Shown: positions 43,619 to 56,470, counted from the first letter of the stretch. The stretch is DNA of 64,000 bases from Paralichthys olivaceus (GCF_024713975.1 NC_091096.1:18411458-18475457), one strand, 5' to 3'. Program-made: numbers and translations. The notes: generated by a model from the sequence alone, not told the origin.

Positions 43619-46300
43619 ATGCCCGCTCGTAGCGTCGTGTCCAACGGGACTCCCAGCAACAAAGTCAGGTACTCGAGGTTAGCCTCCGATGATGACGGCT
43701 ACATTGACTTACAGGTAAGACCCGCTGCGTGGTGCTGCTCACAATGTGTCATCACAATCTGTGTTCATGACACAGGACCAACGCAGTCAGTGTTTCCAGA
43801 ATCATAATATCATTTATAATCTGACATGATTCTGTTTTTAATGTGCAAGGATTGGCTCATTGTCATGATTGACTGAAGGTCGTAGTTCATCCACTTCAGC
43901 ATCATCATCATAAGTTTAAAACAGCTAATCTAGGCTTAAAATGATGAATAATTAACTCCAGAGTGACTTCAGGGATTTTGTATTGCATAAGATCGGAGGA
44001 CTTGAATTTGATACAGAGAAACATCTTGTTTATAATCTGTCTGAAAAGCAAAGATCTCAATGTGCCCAGCTGAGATTAGGAGTCTTACCTTTGACTGTGG
44101 AAACTGGATGATTTCATGAATTCAGAGGACGAGAGGCACATTTGTCCCATGTGTTGATCTATTTTGTTTTCTGCTGTTGCTTTTATTGTGAACCCTGACA
44201 TCCTCTGTTCCATGAGATAAAGTAGAGAATGATGGATGATCTACAAAGTCTACATTGGCTGTTCTTATATGAAATTCAATTCATAAGTAAATAAATAAGT
44301 TATCTGGAAGAGAGGGTTAGTTATGTGGAGAAAGTCTGAAAGAGTAGGAAAAAAAACTCAAAGTCAATTTATAAATATGTAACAGCTGTACATGTAATTA
44401 GTTAATTAAAATATTTATATATATACACATATTGAACCTTTATTATATTACTAGTGATGTAATTTGTATTGTGATAATTATTAATATTGTTTTATTGCCC
44501 AGCCTTAGCCACGACAGAGCCTACCTTTCCCACAACCTCCAATGGGTCTTTAAAATTGGTTATTTTCCAAGTCCCCAGTTTCTAACACAGGTTACTTTGT
44601 TATAAATGTGTAGTCTCCAGGCGCAAGGTGATATTTTTCTGCTCATTCTTCAAAAAGCTACAGACAAGGTTATTAGTGTTTTCATGTGGCAATAATAACT
44701 CAGGATGACTAATAAACAACCTGAGCCTGAAGGTTTGAATGTGAAAACATTCTATTTGCTTAAATAACATGACAATGACATGAATAATTTAAGTTGTAGT
44801 TTGGGCAGTGTATTGATTTGTAGAAAATTGATCTGTCACGTAAACACATTCTGTAAGGAGAATTCAAATAGCTGCCTGTACACAACAGTGGGTCTTTGTG
44901 ATTCAAGCTTTCTGGCAGAGCTGTTCACACTACAGTCCAGGATAATTCTCCACAGGTAATAAATGATATAATATAATAATATGTGTAAGTACACTGCTCC
45001 TTTCATGAGCAGTAACAATAAGGTAAATGTGATGTGTATATGTGTTTGCTCCATCAGAGACAATGTAAAACAATATTGAGATGGTTGTTGGTACTTAAAA
45101 TCACAAATATATAATCTTATGGATATTTAAACAATTAAAACAAATGAAAGAGGGAAATGAGAATTGTAACATGACAGATCCACTACTGTTGAAGTCAGTT
45201 CCATTTTTAATAGCAAATATCTGACAACCAGACATGTACTTGGACTTCTCTCAGAAGCTCCAGAGCATCATGAGAGTGACTAAATTTGCCTTTCTACAGT
45301 ATAAGTGGGGAAACAGGCAGCGCTCCACAAAGCCTGCTGTGTCTGAGAAATGTGCTCCAATTAAATATTTCTCCTCCTCTCCAGTTCAAAAGGAGCCCAC
45401 CCAAAGTCCCGTACAAAGCCATCGCTCTCGCCACAGTCCTCTTCTTAATTGGCTCTCTGTTAATCATCATTGGTGCCCTTCTCCTGGCTGGATACTTTGG
45501 AGTCACTGTGAGTATGTTTCCACAATGAAGTATTAATTTTGGCCACGATGAAGAGAACAAATTCTGAGATTTCGAGAATAGCATCATGATATTCTGAGAA
45601 TAAAGTTGTACTTGAGAAAAAAGTCATTTTTTATTATTTTCCAGAACCAGTGTTTTCTGGAGGTCCACTTCGTCTGGTTCAAAAATCTTTATACATTCTC
45701 ATTATTTCTTGAGAAACTATGAAACCCCTTTGAATACAACACACATATATGATAACCCTGCAGTGGGCTACTACCAAACATGTCTTCCTCCTTTAAAGAG
45801 GAAACTTCCTCCGTGTCTGTGTGGTTTCTTCTTCAGAATAGATTCTGTTTCTTGCACAGTTTCTTGTTTATTTTGAATGTCCTAATACTTATGATCATGT
45901 GGTGCTGATGAGTATTTCATTGTTTATGATGTTAATGATTTACACGATGCTCCATATTCCTCATTTTAACACATGCAGGCTGATCTTCGGGTATTCCCCC
46001 TCTAAATTGACACATAGCCTAAAATTACAACTTTATTCTCAAGACCTCTTCACTTTTTTCTTTTAAGGAGCCCTAATACTCTGTTTTATTTCTAACAGCG
46101 GAACAAATACGATTTTTATTTTCATTAAATAAATGTGTCAAATCTTTTCTCTCTTTCAGCACACAGACCGGACTGTGCCTGTCCTCATCATTGGGATCCT
46201 GGTTTTCCTGCCTGGGATTTACCACCTCCGGATAGCTTACTATGCGTCAAAGGGCTACCCAGGCTACTCCTATGATGATATCCCAGACTTTGATGACTGA
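43619..46300 (+). CDS. tmem230: Transmembrane protein 230
   Basis: Small two-pass protein of endosomal, recycling and synaptic vesicles. Three coding exons: 43619-43714, 45385-45507 and 46160-46300; 360 nt, 119 residues (human short form 120). It starts [20 protein letters not shown] with the conserved [10 protein letters not shown]. Exon 2 has [20 protein letters not shown], which leads into the first membrane helix. Exon 3 has [20 protein letters not shown], forming the second helix, and ends [14 protein letters not shown], which is almost invariant in vertebrates. It has no operon-like link to its neighbours. Human TMEM230 is on chromosome 20, not beside ADRA1A. Confidence 0.97.
44440..44510. 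repeat. hAT-like MITE fragment in tmem230 intron 1
   Basis: ATTAATATTGTTTTATTGCC followed by CAGCCTTA matches the right end of the larger element at 49597-50077 (ATCAATATTGTTTTATTGCC then CAGCTCTA). Only this end is recognisable. Confidence 0.55.
45565..46045. repeat. Inverted-repeat-bounded segment in tmem230 intron 2
   Basis: GAGAATAAAGTTGTA at 45596-45610 recurs as its exact reverse complement at 46026-46040. On the left it belongs to a short degenerate array (TCTGAGATTTCGAGAATAGC, TATTCTGAGAATAAAG) resembling the teleost repeat with CGAGAATAAAGTCGTAAT units. It is probably a non-autonomous element filling most of the intron. Confidence 0.45.
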
Positions 46301-47195
46301 CGTATACACTGTAGCTTCAGAGAGTCTCACTGTGCTTACATGCACACATACTCAGTAGGGCTTGTGCAGGACTCTGAGTAGTGATACTTCTTACAGTCTA
46401 TTCATTGCTTTAAACAACTATGCTAATCTGATAATGCCAGTCTGCTGTTATGAAGCCATATCAGTATCAGATATTGCTTGAATTGTATATTTGTTTTCTT
46501 AGCTTGATTCATTATTAAAACTGTGATTTGATGAGTCCTTTAATGATAATTTAATTTAAAGCTAATTCAGGTTTGTCCACAAAATGATCAGCACATTGTA
46601 GAACACAATTAGCCTTACCCTCCGGTTAATTCTTCCTTCCTCTGTAGACTTGTGCTTTCTAGGGAGGATTTCAAGTGATTAATGCCGATCCTTCGATCTC
46701 CATATGGTGCACCTGTCCTGTGAGAATAAACATTGTGAAACAGTGAAGCACAGGAAGCAACACATGCAATTAAGACCTGCTTTTTCTCTTTAAATCATTT
46801 GAAAGTGTGTGAGTGAATAGCACGTTGTCAGTAACGATTACACTTGGACAGTACAGTCTTGTCAGGTTTATTCTTTTTTTGCTGCTAACTTCACAAAAGG
46901 AATCAGCCACTAACCATAAACTGGTGTTGGATCAGATCAAACAGCTTAGAAGCTTTTCTGGGCGCTGACTACCGTCTCACACTTGCATCCGAAATCACAG
47001 AAAAGATGGAGATTGGCTGTACACTTCCTGGTATCTATACATTTATACCTCTGTAATTTGTGCTTTCTATGGACCTTTGATTTTTAACTTTGTATTATAT
47101 ATCACTGTACATTAAAGCACAGCTATGCAAGAATTGCTGTTAAGAAATCATTTTATATGACAATGTTGAGCAGACATAATAAATGACAATGAATA
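46301..47195 (+). other. tmem230 3' UTR
   Basis: Non-coding sequence ending at ATTAAA (47111-47116) and AATAAA (47178-47183), giving about 0.8-0.9 kb. No other gene seen. Confidence 0.55.
47178..47183 (+). other. AATAAA polyadenylation signal of tmem230
   Basis: AATAAA in GACATAATAAATGACAATG. An alternative ATTAAA lies 67 bp upstream at 47111-47116. Confidence 0.5.
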
Positions 47196-47515
47196 GTATT
47201 CCAGGTGTATTATATTCATTGAATGGTTTATGTCCATAGTTGGGATGATGTTTTTTCTGATCGTGTTGTATCACAACAAGCCTTTTAGAAAAAATTACTG
47301 TGAGCTGTAGTGTAGAGTTTTATTTTCTCCACTGCCCAGTAATACACTTTGCTCTGTCATGATTAACCCATCTTACTAATTGTCACTGTCATGAACCTGA
47401 TCAGTGTCTGCTGATCCAGGACTAATACCGCCCCCCTGTGGTGATCCAGACGGCCAGGCAGTGGATTGGCTGTTTCAACTGTAAACAGAACTGTGTAATG
47501 TGTCCCAGGCCCGGC
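47196..47515. other. Intergenic, no gene seen
   Basis: Short interval between the tmem230 3' end and the 29-bp minisatellite. No coding or RNA feature was recognised. Confidence 0.5.
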
Positions 47516-48062
47516 TATAGACTGTATATAATGTGTCCCAGCTATAGACAGTATATAAAATGTCTCCCAGCTATAGACTGTATATAAAATGTGTCCCAGC
47601 TATAGACAGTATATAAAATGTCTCCCAGCTATAGACAGTATATAAAATGTGTCCCAGCTATAGACAGTATATAAAATGTCTTCCAGTTATAGACTGTATA
47701 TAAAATGTGTCCCAGCTATAGACTGTATATAAAATGTCTTCCAGTTATAGACAGTATATAAAATGTGTCCCAGCTATAGACTGTATATAATGTGTCCTAG
47801 TTATAGACAGTATATAAAATGTCTCCCAGCTATAGACAGTATATAAAATGTGTCCCAGTTATAGACAGTACATAAAATGTGTCCCAGTTATAGACAGTAT
47901 ATAAAATGTCTTCCAGTTATAGACAGTATATAAAATGTCTCCCAGTTACAGACAGTATATAAAATGTCTTCCAGTTATAGACAGTATATAAATTGTCTCC
48001 CAGTTATAGACAGTATATAAAATGTCTCCCAGTTATAGACAGTATATAAAGTATGTCCCAGT
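47516..48062. repeat. 29-bp minisatellite, about 19 units
   Basis: Consensus TATAGACAGTATATAAAATG followed by TSTCCCAGY. I counted 19 units. Most are 29 bp; two are 27 bp (ATAATG instead of ATAAAATG). Variants are GTGTCCC, GTCTCCC and GTCTTCC, and CAGC in the left half against CAGT in the right half, so the array was built in stages. The unit start resembles the terminus of the MITE-like family (GACTGTATATAAAGATGG). Confidence 0.95.
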
Positions 48063-49596
48063 GATGACCTCATCCATCATCAGCTCGTGTATGACTGTAG
48101 ATCTGCTCCTGTGCAGCTCATCTCATCAAAGAGCCTCTGAGGTAAGTTAGCCTCTACTCTTGTCTCTTTATATTTTTATCCAACTCAGTTTTTAAAACAA
48201 GACAACACATACATTTATGTCTCAGAGCCTATGGTTGTAAATAAAATACAAAAACAGACTTGATATAGTCAATAATCAGTGGGTATGAATGAATGTGCTA
48301 ATTTAACTGTAATACAGGGCAGAACATGTCTTTTAACGTCAAATTAAGAAAAAAAAAACATTGCTTACTTGAAAGCTGGTTCAGGTTTATGGTGATAAAT
48401 GTATCATCGATAGCAAAATAACCATTTATGAAAGGAATAATAGCTGTAGCTTGCTAGCTTGAGCCACGAGCTAACTAGTAAGCTAACGTTAGCCTAAAAT
48501 TTGAATGCGCCGGAAGTAGTAGTTTTAAAGAGCGGAATTATTAGTTCAAACGTAAAGCAGATTTAAGACTTTTTGAACTCTCATGTTGTCAGTATATTTA
48601 TATTGATATGCTTAAAGAGACTGTCAGCTAACTCTCTATTTAACCTGATACTGCGATTGTCTGTTCCAGGAAGTAAAAGTTATTGATCGTCTTACAGTAT
48701 CCAGTACTGCAGTATACAGTGTACTCACTATACAACATAATACTCTTGTAATTCCAACATAAATTAAGAGTGCTTATTAGTATATGATTATATATGATAT
48801 TTTCTTTATTATAGAGAAAACATGAACAATATGTATTGGTCTCTCTCTCTCTCTGTGTGTGTGTGTGTGGCTGGTGGTAAACCTCCATTCATTATTTAAA
48901 CCACTTAGATCACACCCGTTTTTTCCACTTGACACAGAAGCGTTGTATTTGACTTCACTGGGTGTTTGATGGTGTTTTTGTTGGACATTTGCTGGACGAT
49001 CTACCAAACGGTCACATGTTGTCTTTACGTGTGTGTTTGCCTTTTGTTACGATCCTCGTGTTTTCCCACGAAAAGAAGCTTTTGTCTGAGGCGCTAAAAC
49101 ACCAGCAGCATCAAGTCACATGGAGACAGGAGGCAAAGGAGAGGAAGCGCATACCTGCTCCTTCAATATAAAAGCATTTTCTCCCCTTCAGTCTCACGAT
49201 CAATGCTCTGAGCACAACTTGATGAGGGGCCAGGCCTCCCTGGTTTAAATATTAACCTAAGTCAATGTCCAAGTGTGTCATTAACCCATGTGCCAGTGTA
49301 ACAGCAGCATGCACACTACTAGGAGACTGACAACTGAATTTGAGTATGTTAACCTGTTGCATTTCTATTTGCATTTTACACAAACAAATCTTAAATTGAG
49401 TAACGTAATTCATGCAACTAACTAATGACTAATGCAGAGCATGAAATATTAGAAAATGTGTGAAAATGCCCATTGCAAATCTGCCAGACCCAAGGTAATG
49501 TATTTAAATTGACTGTGTTATAGTAAGAGATTAAAGCTATTCAATTTATATATAAAACAGAATACTTGACAAAATAATACTTCAATTTGACTAAGG
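48063..49596. other. Intergenic, no gene seen
   Basis: AT-rich sequence with a CT/GT microsatellite at 48841-48868. A splice-donor-like GAGGTAAGTT occurs near 48139, but no accompanying exon can be supported. Confidence 0.45.
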
Positions 49597-50077
49597 ACTG
49601 GATGATATGGCAAAAATTATATCAAGATAAAAATGCACATTAGTCAAAATCAATAATTATCACGGTAAATGTCACGTCTTTATATCTTTGCCTTTTTTTT
49701 AAACTTCAGAGTGAAGGTTGTAGTTTTAAACTACATCCGACAACAAAAACCTAATATACAGCAAAACAATTTATTTAACTTTATAATCTGACCTGGTCCC
49801 TGTGTTTATTCAATGTGTGAGCATTATTCTTATTTGTCAGACCATTGTTACATTGGTTGTACAAGGTTGTAGTTTTAAACTCTTCTTTATGTTGAGAGAA
49901 CAACAACAAACACCTAATATACAACAAAACAATTTATCAAACTATCTTACGTAATCTGACCTGCTGTGCTTCCTCAATGCACCAACATTATTATGATATA
50001 TTGGACCCTTGTTATATTGCTATTAATTAAGATTATACTGCGATACTCATCAATATTGTTTTATTGCCCAGCTCTAA
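49597..50077. repeat. hAT-like MITE with internal duplication
   Basis: Left end GGACTGGATGATATGGCAAA. The right end, ATATTGTTTTATTGCCCAGC, reads as GCTGGGCAATAAAACAATAT in reverse; both match a common teleost element with GGGCTGGGCGATAT-type ends. The interior has two related segments, about 49721-49862 and 49866-50022. Both start with GGTTGTAGTTTTAAACT and contain ACCTAATATACARCAAAACA and AATCTGACCTG. Confidence 0.6.
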
Positions 50078-50239
50078 TCTGATTTATCGTTTCAGAAACA
50101 CTTCATGCCTGTAACAGCAGAGCCTATCCTTGCCCTGCAGCAGAGGCTTTATGCTGAAAGGAGCAACCGGAAGTGTAGTGGTTGAATTAGTCTTGTTGAC
50201 AGTGTTTCCTGCAGCTTCTGTAGCAGTGGTTAGTAGGAG

Positions 50240-50780
50240 GGGTGGATGAGGAGGAGGAGGAGGAGGAGGAGGAGGTACACGCAGTATGAGGAGCAGGGCA
50301 CTAACTAAACGTGCAGCTCTGTGATCAAACCTGCTGCTGTTACATGAGAGATGTTCTGACCCTCAGCTTCACACTCATCCATGAAGTCCACTGAAAACTC
50401 TCTCTTACGATTGAAGGTACTTTGGACGAGTTTGGACAAAGAGGAATAACGGAGAGCAAAGTTGAAATGGACTTTAAATGGTGAAGGTGTCCTGGCTTCA
50501 TGGGTTTTGACTGAAGTCTCTTCCAGGACGTCTTTTAACCGTGGACGCTGAGGATTCACTTTTCATTTTCCTCTTTCCATCCACGCACGGACTGAGAAGA
50601 AACATGTGACCGACCTGCTCCTCACTCAGAAACGTCTCCTTCTTTTTTATTTGATTTGATTTTAAAAGTCGCCTGATTTGATCGAACTAGATGTGTTCTG
50701 CAGAACGAGAGTAAACGAGGAGCACCGATGGATTGAAAGGTTGTACTTTCAGCTGCGAGTGAAAAGTGCCTCAAGTAAGG
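50240..50780 (+). promoter_or_regulatory. Probable promoter and 5' UTR exon of the igsf9-like gene
   Basis: A GGA run at about 50247-50275 is followed by a moderately GC-rich segment ending in a strong donor (AAG|GTAAGAGG; an alternative CAA|GTAAGG lies 5 nt upstream). The next plus-strand acceptor that leads to a coding start is at 56470, which begins the signal-peptide exon. This pairing is inferred from order and splice sites only. Confidence 0.45.
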
Positions 50781-53700
50781 TAAGAGGCTGACAGAGCATC
50801 TTCCACCCACCATCCAACTCAACACACAAACATCTTATAGTTGTATATAGATTATAGATCAACTATACGCTGCACACACATCTCTGCCACATTTCTCTTG
50901 TGATAGTGTGTTTGTCCTCCATTAAAATACACTGTAGTATGACTATGATGCATTCTGCTTTTGTTTACGTTTCGTGTATCACATGCGCCACTTGTAATCT
51001 CCTCTTGTGTGTGTGTGTTTCTCTCTCTCGCGTCAAACCACAGCGAATAGGTTTAACACGCTGGAACGGCCCAAACCTGAACTCTGTTCCCTGGATTAAC
51101 AGTCAGAACAATAGTCAGTCAAACGAGTGTATTTGTATTGTTTTATGAAGGTCTCTCTCTCTCTCTCTCTCCTCTCCTCTCTGCTTGTATCTGACTCGCT
51201 GTCAGACAAAAGATGCACCTGTTTTGTTTTCCAGGAGCTCTGCTGCAGGGTGACATGGAGGACTGACTGGAACAGCGTGTAGCTTATGTCCTGCGTCTGT
51301 TGCATGTGCACCAGGCTGTTTGTTTATTTGCCTGCTGCTCCACAGGCTGCAATGTGCTGGTCTGAGCCTCCTTTTGGGTGTTTTTGTGCAGAGGAGTGCG
51401 GCCCTCTCCCTCTGCTGTTTACTGGGTTCAAGTGTCTGGCTTTGTTTTTGCTGTGTGCTTTTTGACTCTGATTGGTTAGAAAGGAGGTGCACAGAGGCAC
51501 ACATCACTCATGATGCCTGTAATCCCTTGTGTTGGATCATCTGACTGTATCTGGACACAGTCACTTTCATAAATATAATCTAGGTTGTCTTAGTTGCATT
51601 TGATATTTTTGGTTATATTCTCGTGAATGTACACCAGTGGCACATATTTTGTAATAGATTTTGATTAATCTATGTGTTTTGTATTTGTCTGGCAGAATCC
51701 TCTCCATCTCTTTTCTGTCAGATACCAGTTTAGCTCAGGTGTCATGCTGCACAGTTATATCCTGCATATATCAACATTACATCAGGCCTTGACATTTCAT
51801 TATAGTGCTGCACTGTTCAAAACATCATGTAGCCAACTGGGCCCTGTAGGCACGCTGTCATGCTGGAGGAAATGGATTGCATTGGGAAAGTAATTATTCA
51901 TGAGTTGAAAGTGGTTACTCCAGATTGCTTTGTTGTACATCTTAAAATGTAGTCTGTAGCTTTTCTGAGGTGAATGCATGTCAGTAACACAATACTAAAG
52001 CGTGTGCGATCCTAAAGAATATACACATGTCTCATTAGTGGAGTCCTGACTGAAAGAGTCTGCTCAGTAACGGCTGTCCTGAAAAAAGAAATGAGAATGT
52101 CTGAACATTTTTAGCCTTAGTACCTAAAAGGGTTGTGGTCCTTTAAGATCGTGTCTCATTGAATGTTACATATAAGAATAAACCAAATGCAATGCTTCAA
52201 CACTGGGCTTCAGCTTTAAAGGTTGCTACCTCTTGACCTTGGGTTCCTCTCAGTGTGTTGCCTTGAAAGTAGCTTTATGGGACTGACCTGTTCCTGAGAG
52301 TTGGGGGCAGGGAAGCCTCAGGAGTTACAAGAGGGATGTTAGCTACTTAGCTTTCACCAGACTCATGTCATTTTCTGCTCCCCTGAGACGTCTGGGCTAC
52401 ATTAAATAATAACGGGAGAGAAAAAAAACATTAAATCACTCCGCTGTTGCTTGAAGCATGTAGGTGATTTGCTCATTTGCAGCAGCATTCGCTTGCTTCA
52501 GATCTGCTCAGTGTGATTAAACATTCAACCACTGCCCATGAGTCAATATTGTTATTCCCTGTAGCACCATGTGTTGGGCTACCAATGATCAGTGTGTTAA
52601 TCCATATACAGCCGGCTTTTCCCCTCACGAGACTACTCCGCTCCCGTGCCCAGTGTGTGCCCAGCTCATTTCCTTTACTTACAGTAAAAGTCAATGCAGT
52701 TTCTAAATTAGGTTGCCGTGCCAGGGACAAAATCCATGAATTGATCGCTGTGCTGTAAAGGCTGGTTTAACCAGTCGTGTTTGAAGTGGTGGTTTACAAT
52801 CTATTCCTGTGTTAATGCTTGCGATGTATCAGTTATGTAGACCTGTTGTCTTAGTTGTGGTTCGGTTGTATTATTTTCTCATCTGTTTTGGATTGCTCTG
52901 TGCAGCTCTCTGCAAAGTTTACGCTGGAGTAACACTTGTATTTCCTGCCCCAGGCTGGTTCGCACCAAAGCTACGGCCTGTGTCAGGATTAACAAGGATT
53001 ATTAAGAGAGTAATGCTACTGCTTATCGGGTTTGTATCTGTCACCAGCATCACCGGTGGCTCTCCTTAGATACTGAGGGGATCACACACACTTTCACACA
53101 TTTAAGTCAACTCAAAAGTTCACTTTCTGTGTTGAGTTTTCTGTGTTTCAGAGAAGAAATTAGACTAAAAGGAGAAACTGACAGTTTACTTCAACTATCT
53201 TGTCCACTTCACGTATCAAGTGGACAAGATAGTTGAAAAAAAAAATCCTGCATTGTGTAAACAATTATAAAGTTTGTCTTCACTTTTACATCATTCAGTG
53301 TATGCCTCCCGATCTGCTTATTCCAATGTGATATAGAGGAGATGGAAAGATCAAGCTGACCAGCTGCTGTAGCTGACAGCTTGGATTCAGCTTTGTACTT
53401 GGATTTAATGCCTGAAATGGGGGGGTCAAAATGTTTAATTCAATGGCAAGACAAGTTCATCTATTTAGGCTATGATTCTGGAAACCCCTGTATTGCAAAT
53501 TTTCAAGACATTTGAATTTTGAAGCGTATGACTCTCTCTCCTTTATTCTAAGGACGTCGGGAATGAGAGAAACAAACTCTGAAATTTCTGTGTGCGTGAT
53601 ACATATTTTTTCTTTTTGGTGGCTTGAGAACCAAGTTGTACTTTGTTGGCTATGCCGACGTCCTCCATAAAATGTGGAAAACCCAAACTGATAATATTAT

Positions 53701-56470
53701 CCCCACCAGCTGATCTGGAATCCCAGTGGGCAGAATAATCTGCGTCTCTGTGTTTCAGTGACTCGTTTTTACCACTTATTGATCACTGCACATCCAGATG
53801 ACAGTGTCCTTGATTTGTCTCACCAATTTGGTCTCTAATTAAATTACACTATTAACACTCAAAGCAGCAGGGCAGGATTAGTCTGGGTGCTACAAATGTT
53901 CCCTCCAGAAGGCAAAGCCATGACTAGATCCAAAGCAATTTGTGTCAATGAAATCCAGTGTAGCATCGCAGCAGTCAGAAACGTCTGCTGCACACCTCAC
54001 AGAGCTAAATGTCGTGTGCTGAGGAAGGGATTTACTGCTTAGATAACTGTGATCACCTTTCTTAACTCATGATATGAAGGTGCCACTCTTTAGTCATGTT
54101 GGTTTTTTTCTTGTGTTGTCACATTTTATTTTTGAAAATCACACCCCCGTATTCTCATACATGTCAAAGTTGTGTCTATTTGCACAACTTTGTTTCAAGT
54201 GAAGGATGGAGATACGACAACATATTCTGGAATGTGATTGGCTATCACTGCTGTTGTGTGACTTGCAAACAGCTGCTATAATTATGTCCTCTTTCCCTCA
54301 GTTACCCTCGTGAGAAGATTAGTGTGTAGAGTAAACCCCTCGGACCTCTCACCTCTCAAATGCACCAGTATGTATGGTGCATGCCCTCACTGCTAAATGG
54401 GAGCTGTAATCCACTTTATTCTTTCTTTGTAAGTTAACGATGAGATGTAGATCATAATTACTTACAGTTCAGTAGGTGGTCATGTGTGATTGCAGTCACA
54501 TAAATAGCAACAGATGCTGCTTTTGACTATTCTTGACTTGTCAGTTACACCTTGAACACCTGGACCTTTGTCTTTAGGCCGCCTCTGTGCACATATCAAT
54601 TAAATGGCCCCTTGCTTTGCTCTGCTGCCTGAGGAAATAACCTGGTTGTCTTCAGTCTACTCCTGCACCTGCAGACAAAGCCCCCTCCAGGCTTCCTCTG
54701 TAATATGCCGGCTCAGTGTGGGCGCTGCTCTGTCTGTCTGTTCCCACATGTCATTTCTGGTGTGGGAGCACAGAAGTGCAGGCAGGAGCAAAGGCAAGGT
54801 TTGTTATGTTTTGGTTGTCAAAAGTTACTCCAGGTCTCATTATGGGCTAGAATCTATACAGATATCTATCTTGCTGTCGTGTCATTAAAATGACTGTGAA
54901 GACAACAGAGGAGATGATGCAGTGAGGTGACACACAAATGATGAGACTGGAAAGATTTATTGCTTTATTTCTTCATGATGCCACCATAAGACTTCTGTTT
55001 ATACTTACACTCAAACTAAGTAAATAATGTTTGCTCAGTGGGAGTAATCATTCCCTCATTTTAAACCTTGCACTGTCATTTAAAAACTACTCAGTCATTT
55101 TCTGTATGCTTCTGCCCTTCCCTCTTCACCAGCTTTACCCCTCTCTAATGTGTTTTTGCACCACTCTTCTTCAGGGTTCGTTTAACCTTAGCTTCATCTT
55201 CCTGCTTGTCTTGGAAAGGTGCTTAACTAAAGTTATGGCTGTCCTTCATGGCCAAGCCCAACAGTAACAGTTCCCTCCCTGTGTTGGTCAAGTGAGAGGA
55301 ATTAAGCGCATCTTTTCTCCTGCTCTATTTTCGGCTGTGTGTTTACTCCAGTACAAACATTACCTCTAAGAGATGATTCACTTATCCCTGTGCTGCTGCA
55401 GCACATCTGTGCTTATATCAGCTCTTATAACCAACACCTACCTGTTTTCCAAGAACAGCCTCCCTCTTATATTACTTAAATGAACGTAAAGCAATAAACT
55501 GGTATTAGGAGTACTGAAAGGAGTGACTTAATGGGAGGGGGGCAAGGTCTTCTATTATGTTTCAAGGGCAACAACTTAAACTTGTGCCTCCAATCCAATT
55601 TGAGGTGGAGGGCCTCACGAGTTGCCACAGCTGTTCTTACTGGTCAGATTGTGAAGTGGGTCCACAATTTGTGTAAGTGGTGTCCTGTTTGTGGTGCTGA
55701 TTAGGAGATGAGAAGCAGTGGGCCGTGCTGGTGCGCTTGCATGAGCTGTTTGTGTATTTAGTTCAAGAGTCGGGTGAACCACATTGGCTGCTGTTGGCTG
55801 CTTGAAATGTACCGTCATGTCTTGATTTTGGTTTCAATTTAGCATGTTATCTAATGGCACCCTACTTATGCCACTTAAGTTAGTTTTTAAGCACACGTAA
55901 TAAGATAACATCTGGTGTCGTGGACACACACCTGTCAATGTTGCTCGTGTCACCTGTCAATGGCTGTTAGCCTATTTAGTGTGAGACGAGACCTTCTGGA
56001 TGAGCTGGACCAATCAGAAGCATCAGGTTAATCTGTACATACACCTAGAGCCTTTATAGGTCCTCTGTGTGGCCACATGCACAAACACACACGTGCATGT
56101 ACTCCATACGCACCTATGCATCCACACACACAAACACAAGCAAACTTCCAACAGGATGCACCCTCTCTGCAATCTCGTGCCCTACAGTCTATGTGCAGCA
56201 CATGTTGGAATAGCTTATTTGCCTTAATCCAGCCACAGCTCAGACATGCAATTTTCCAGAGGATTAACTGTTTTCAAAGAATACAGTTATTTATTAACCA
56301 AGAAGCATCTGGAATGTAGTGTAGTTGTTGGATTATGAGTTGATGTTAACTTGAGGGATTACATTTGTCTGAGTGGGGATGTGAGGGATGACCTCGTCCA
56401 GCGGTGCTGGATCTGTGAATGGCACATTAGTATTGTGCTGAAGTGTAAACGGGATGTGTGTTCATTTCAG
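50781..56470 (+). other. Probable first intron of the igsf9-like gene
   Basis: No coding exon recognised. It contains a CT run at about 51152-51180, the perfect hairpin at 53190-53237, and CA-rich stretches near 56080-56140. It is intronic only if the upstream 5' UTR exon call is right. Confidence 0.4.
53190..53237. repeat. Perfect 20-bp foldback hairpin
   Basis: The left arm TTCAACTATCTTGTCCACTT (53190-53209) and right arm AAGTGGACAAGATAGTTGAA (53218-53237) are exact reverse complements, with the 8-nt loop CACGTATC. It is too short for a typical microRNA precursor. It most likely arose by local templated inversion. Confidence 0.95.

Noticed and set aside
47516-48062. Array of TATA boxes or promoters
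   Set aside because: The TATATAAA word recurs only because it is part of the 29-bp tandem unit; no downstream exon starts were found.
52809-53069. Hydrophobic 86-residue open frame as a membrane protein gene
   Set aside because: No homology, splice context or conserved motif is visible; it is consistent with a chance open frame in the intron.
53190-53237. microRNA gene
   Set aside because: A 20-bp stem with an 8-nt loop is too short for a standard precursor, and the flanks do not extend the pairing.
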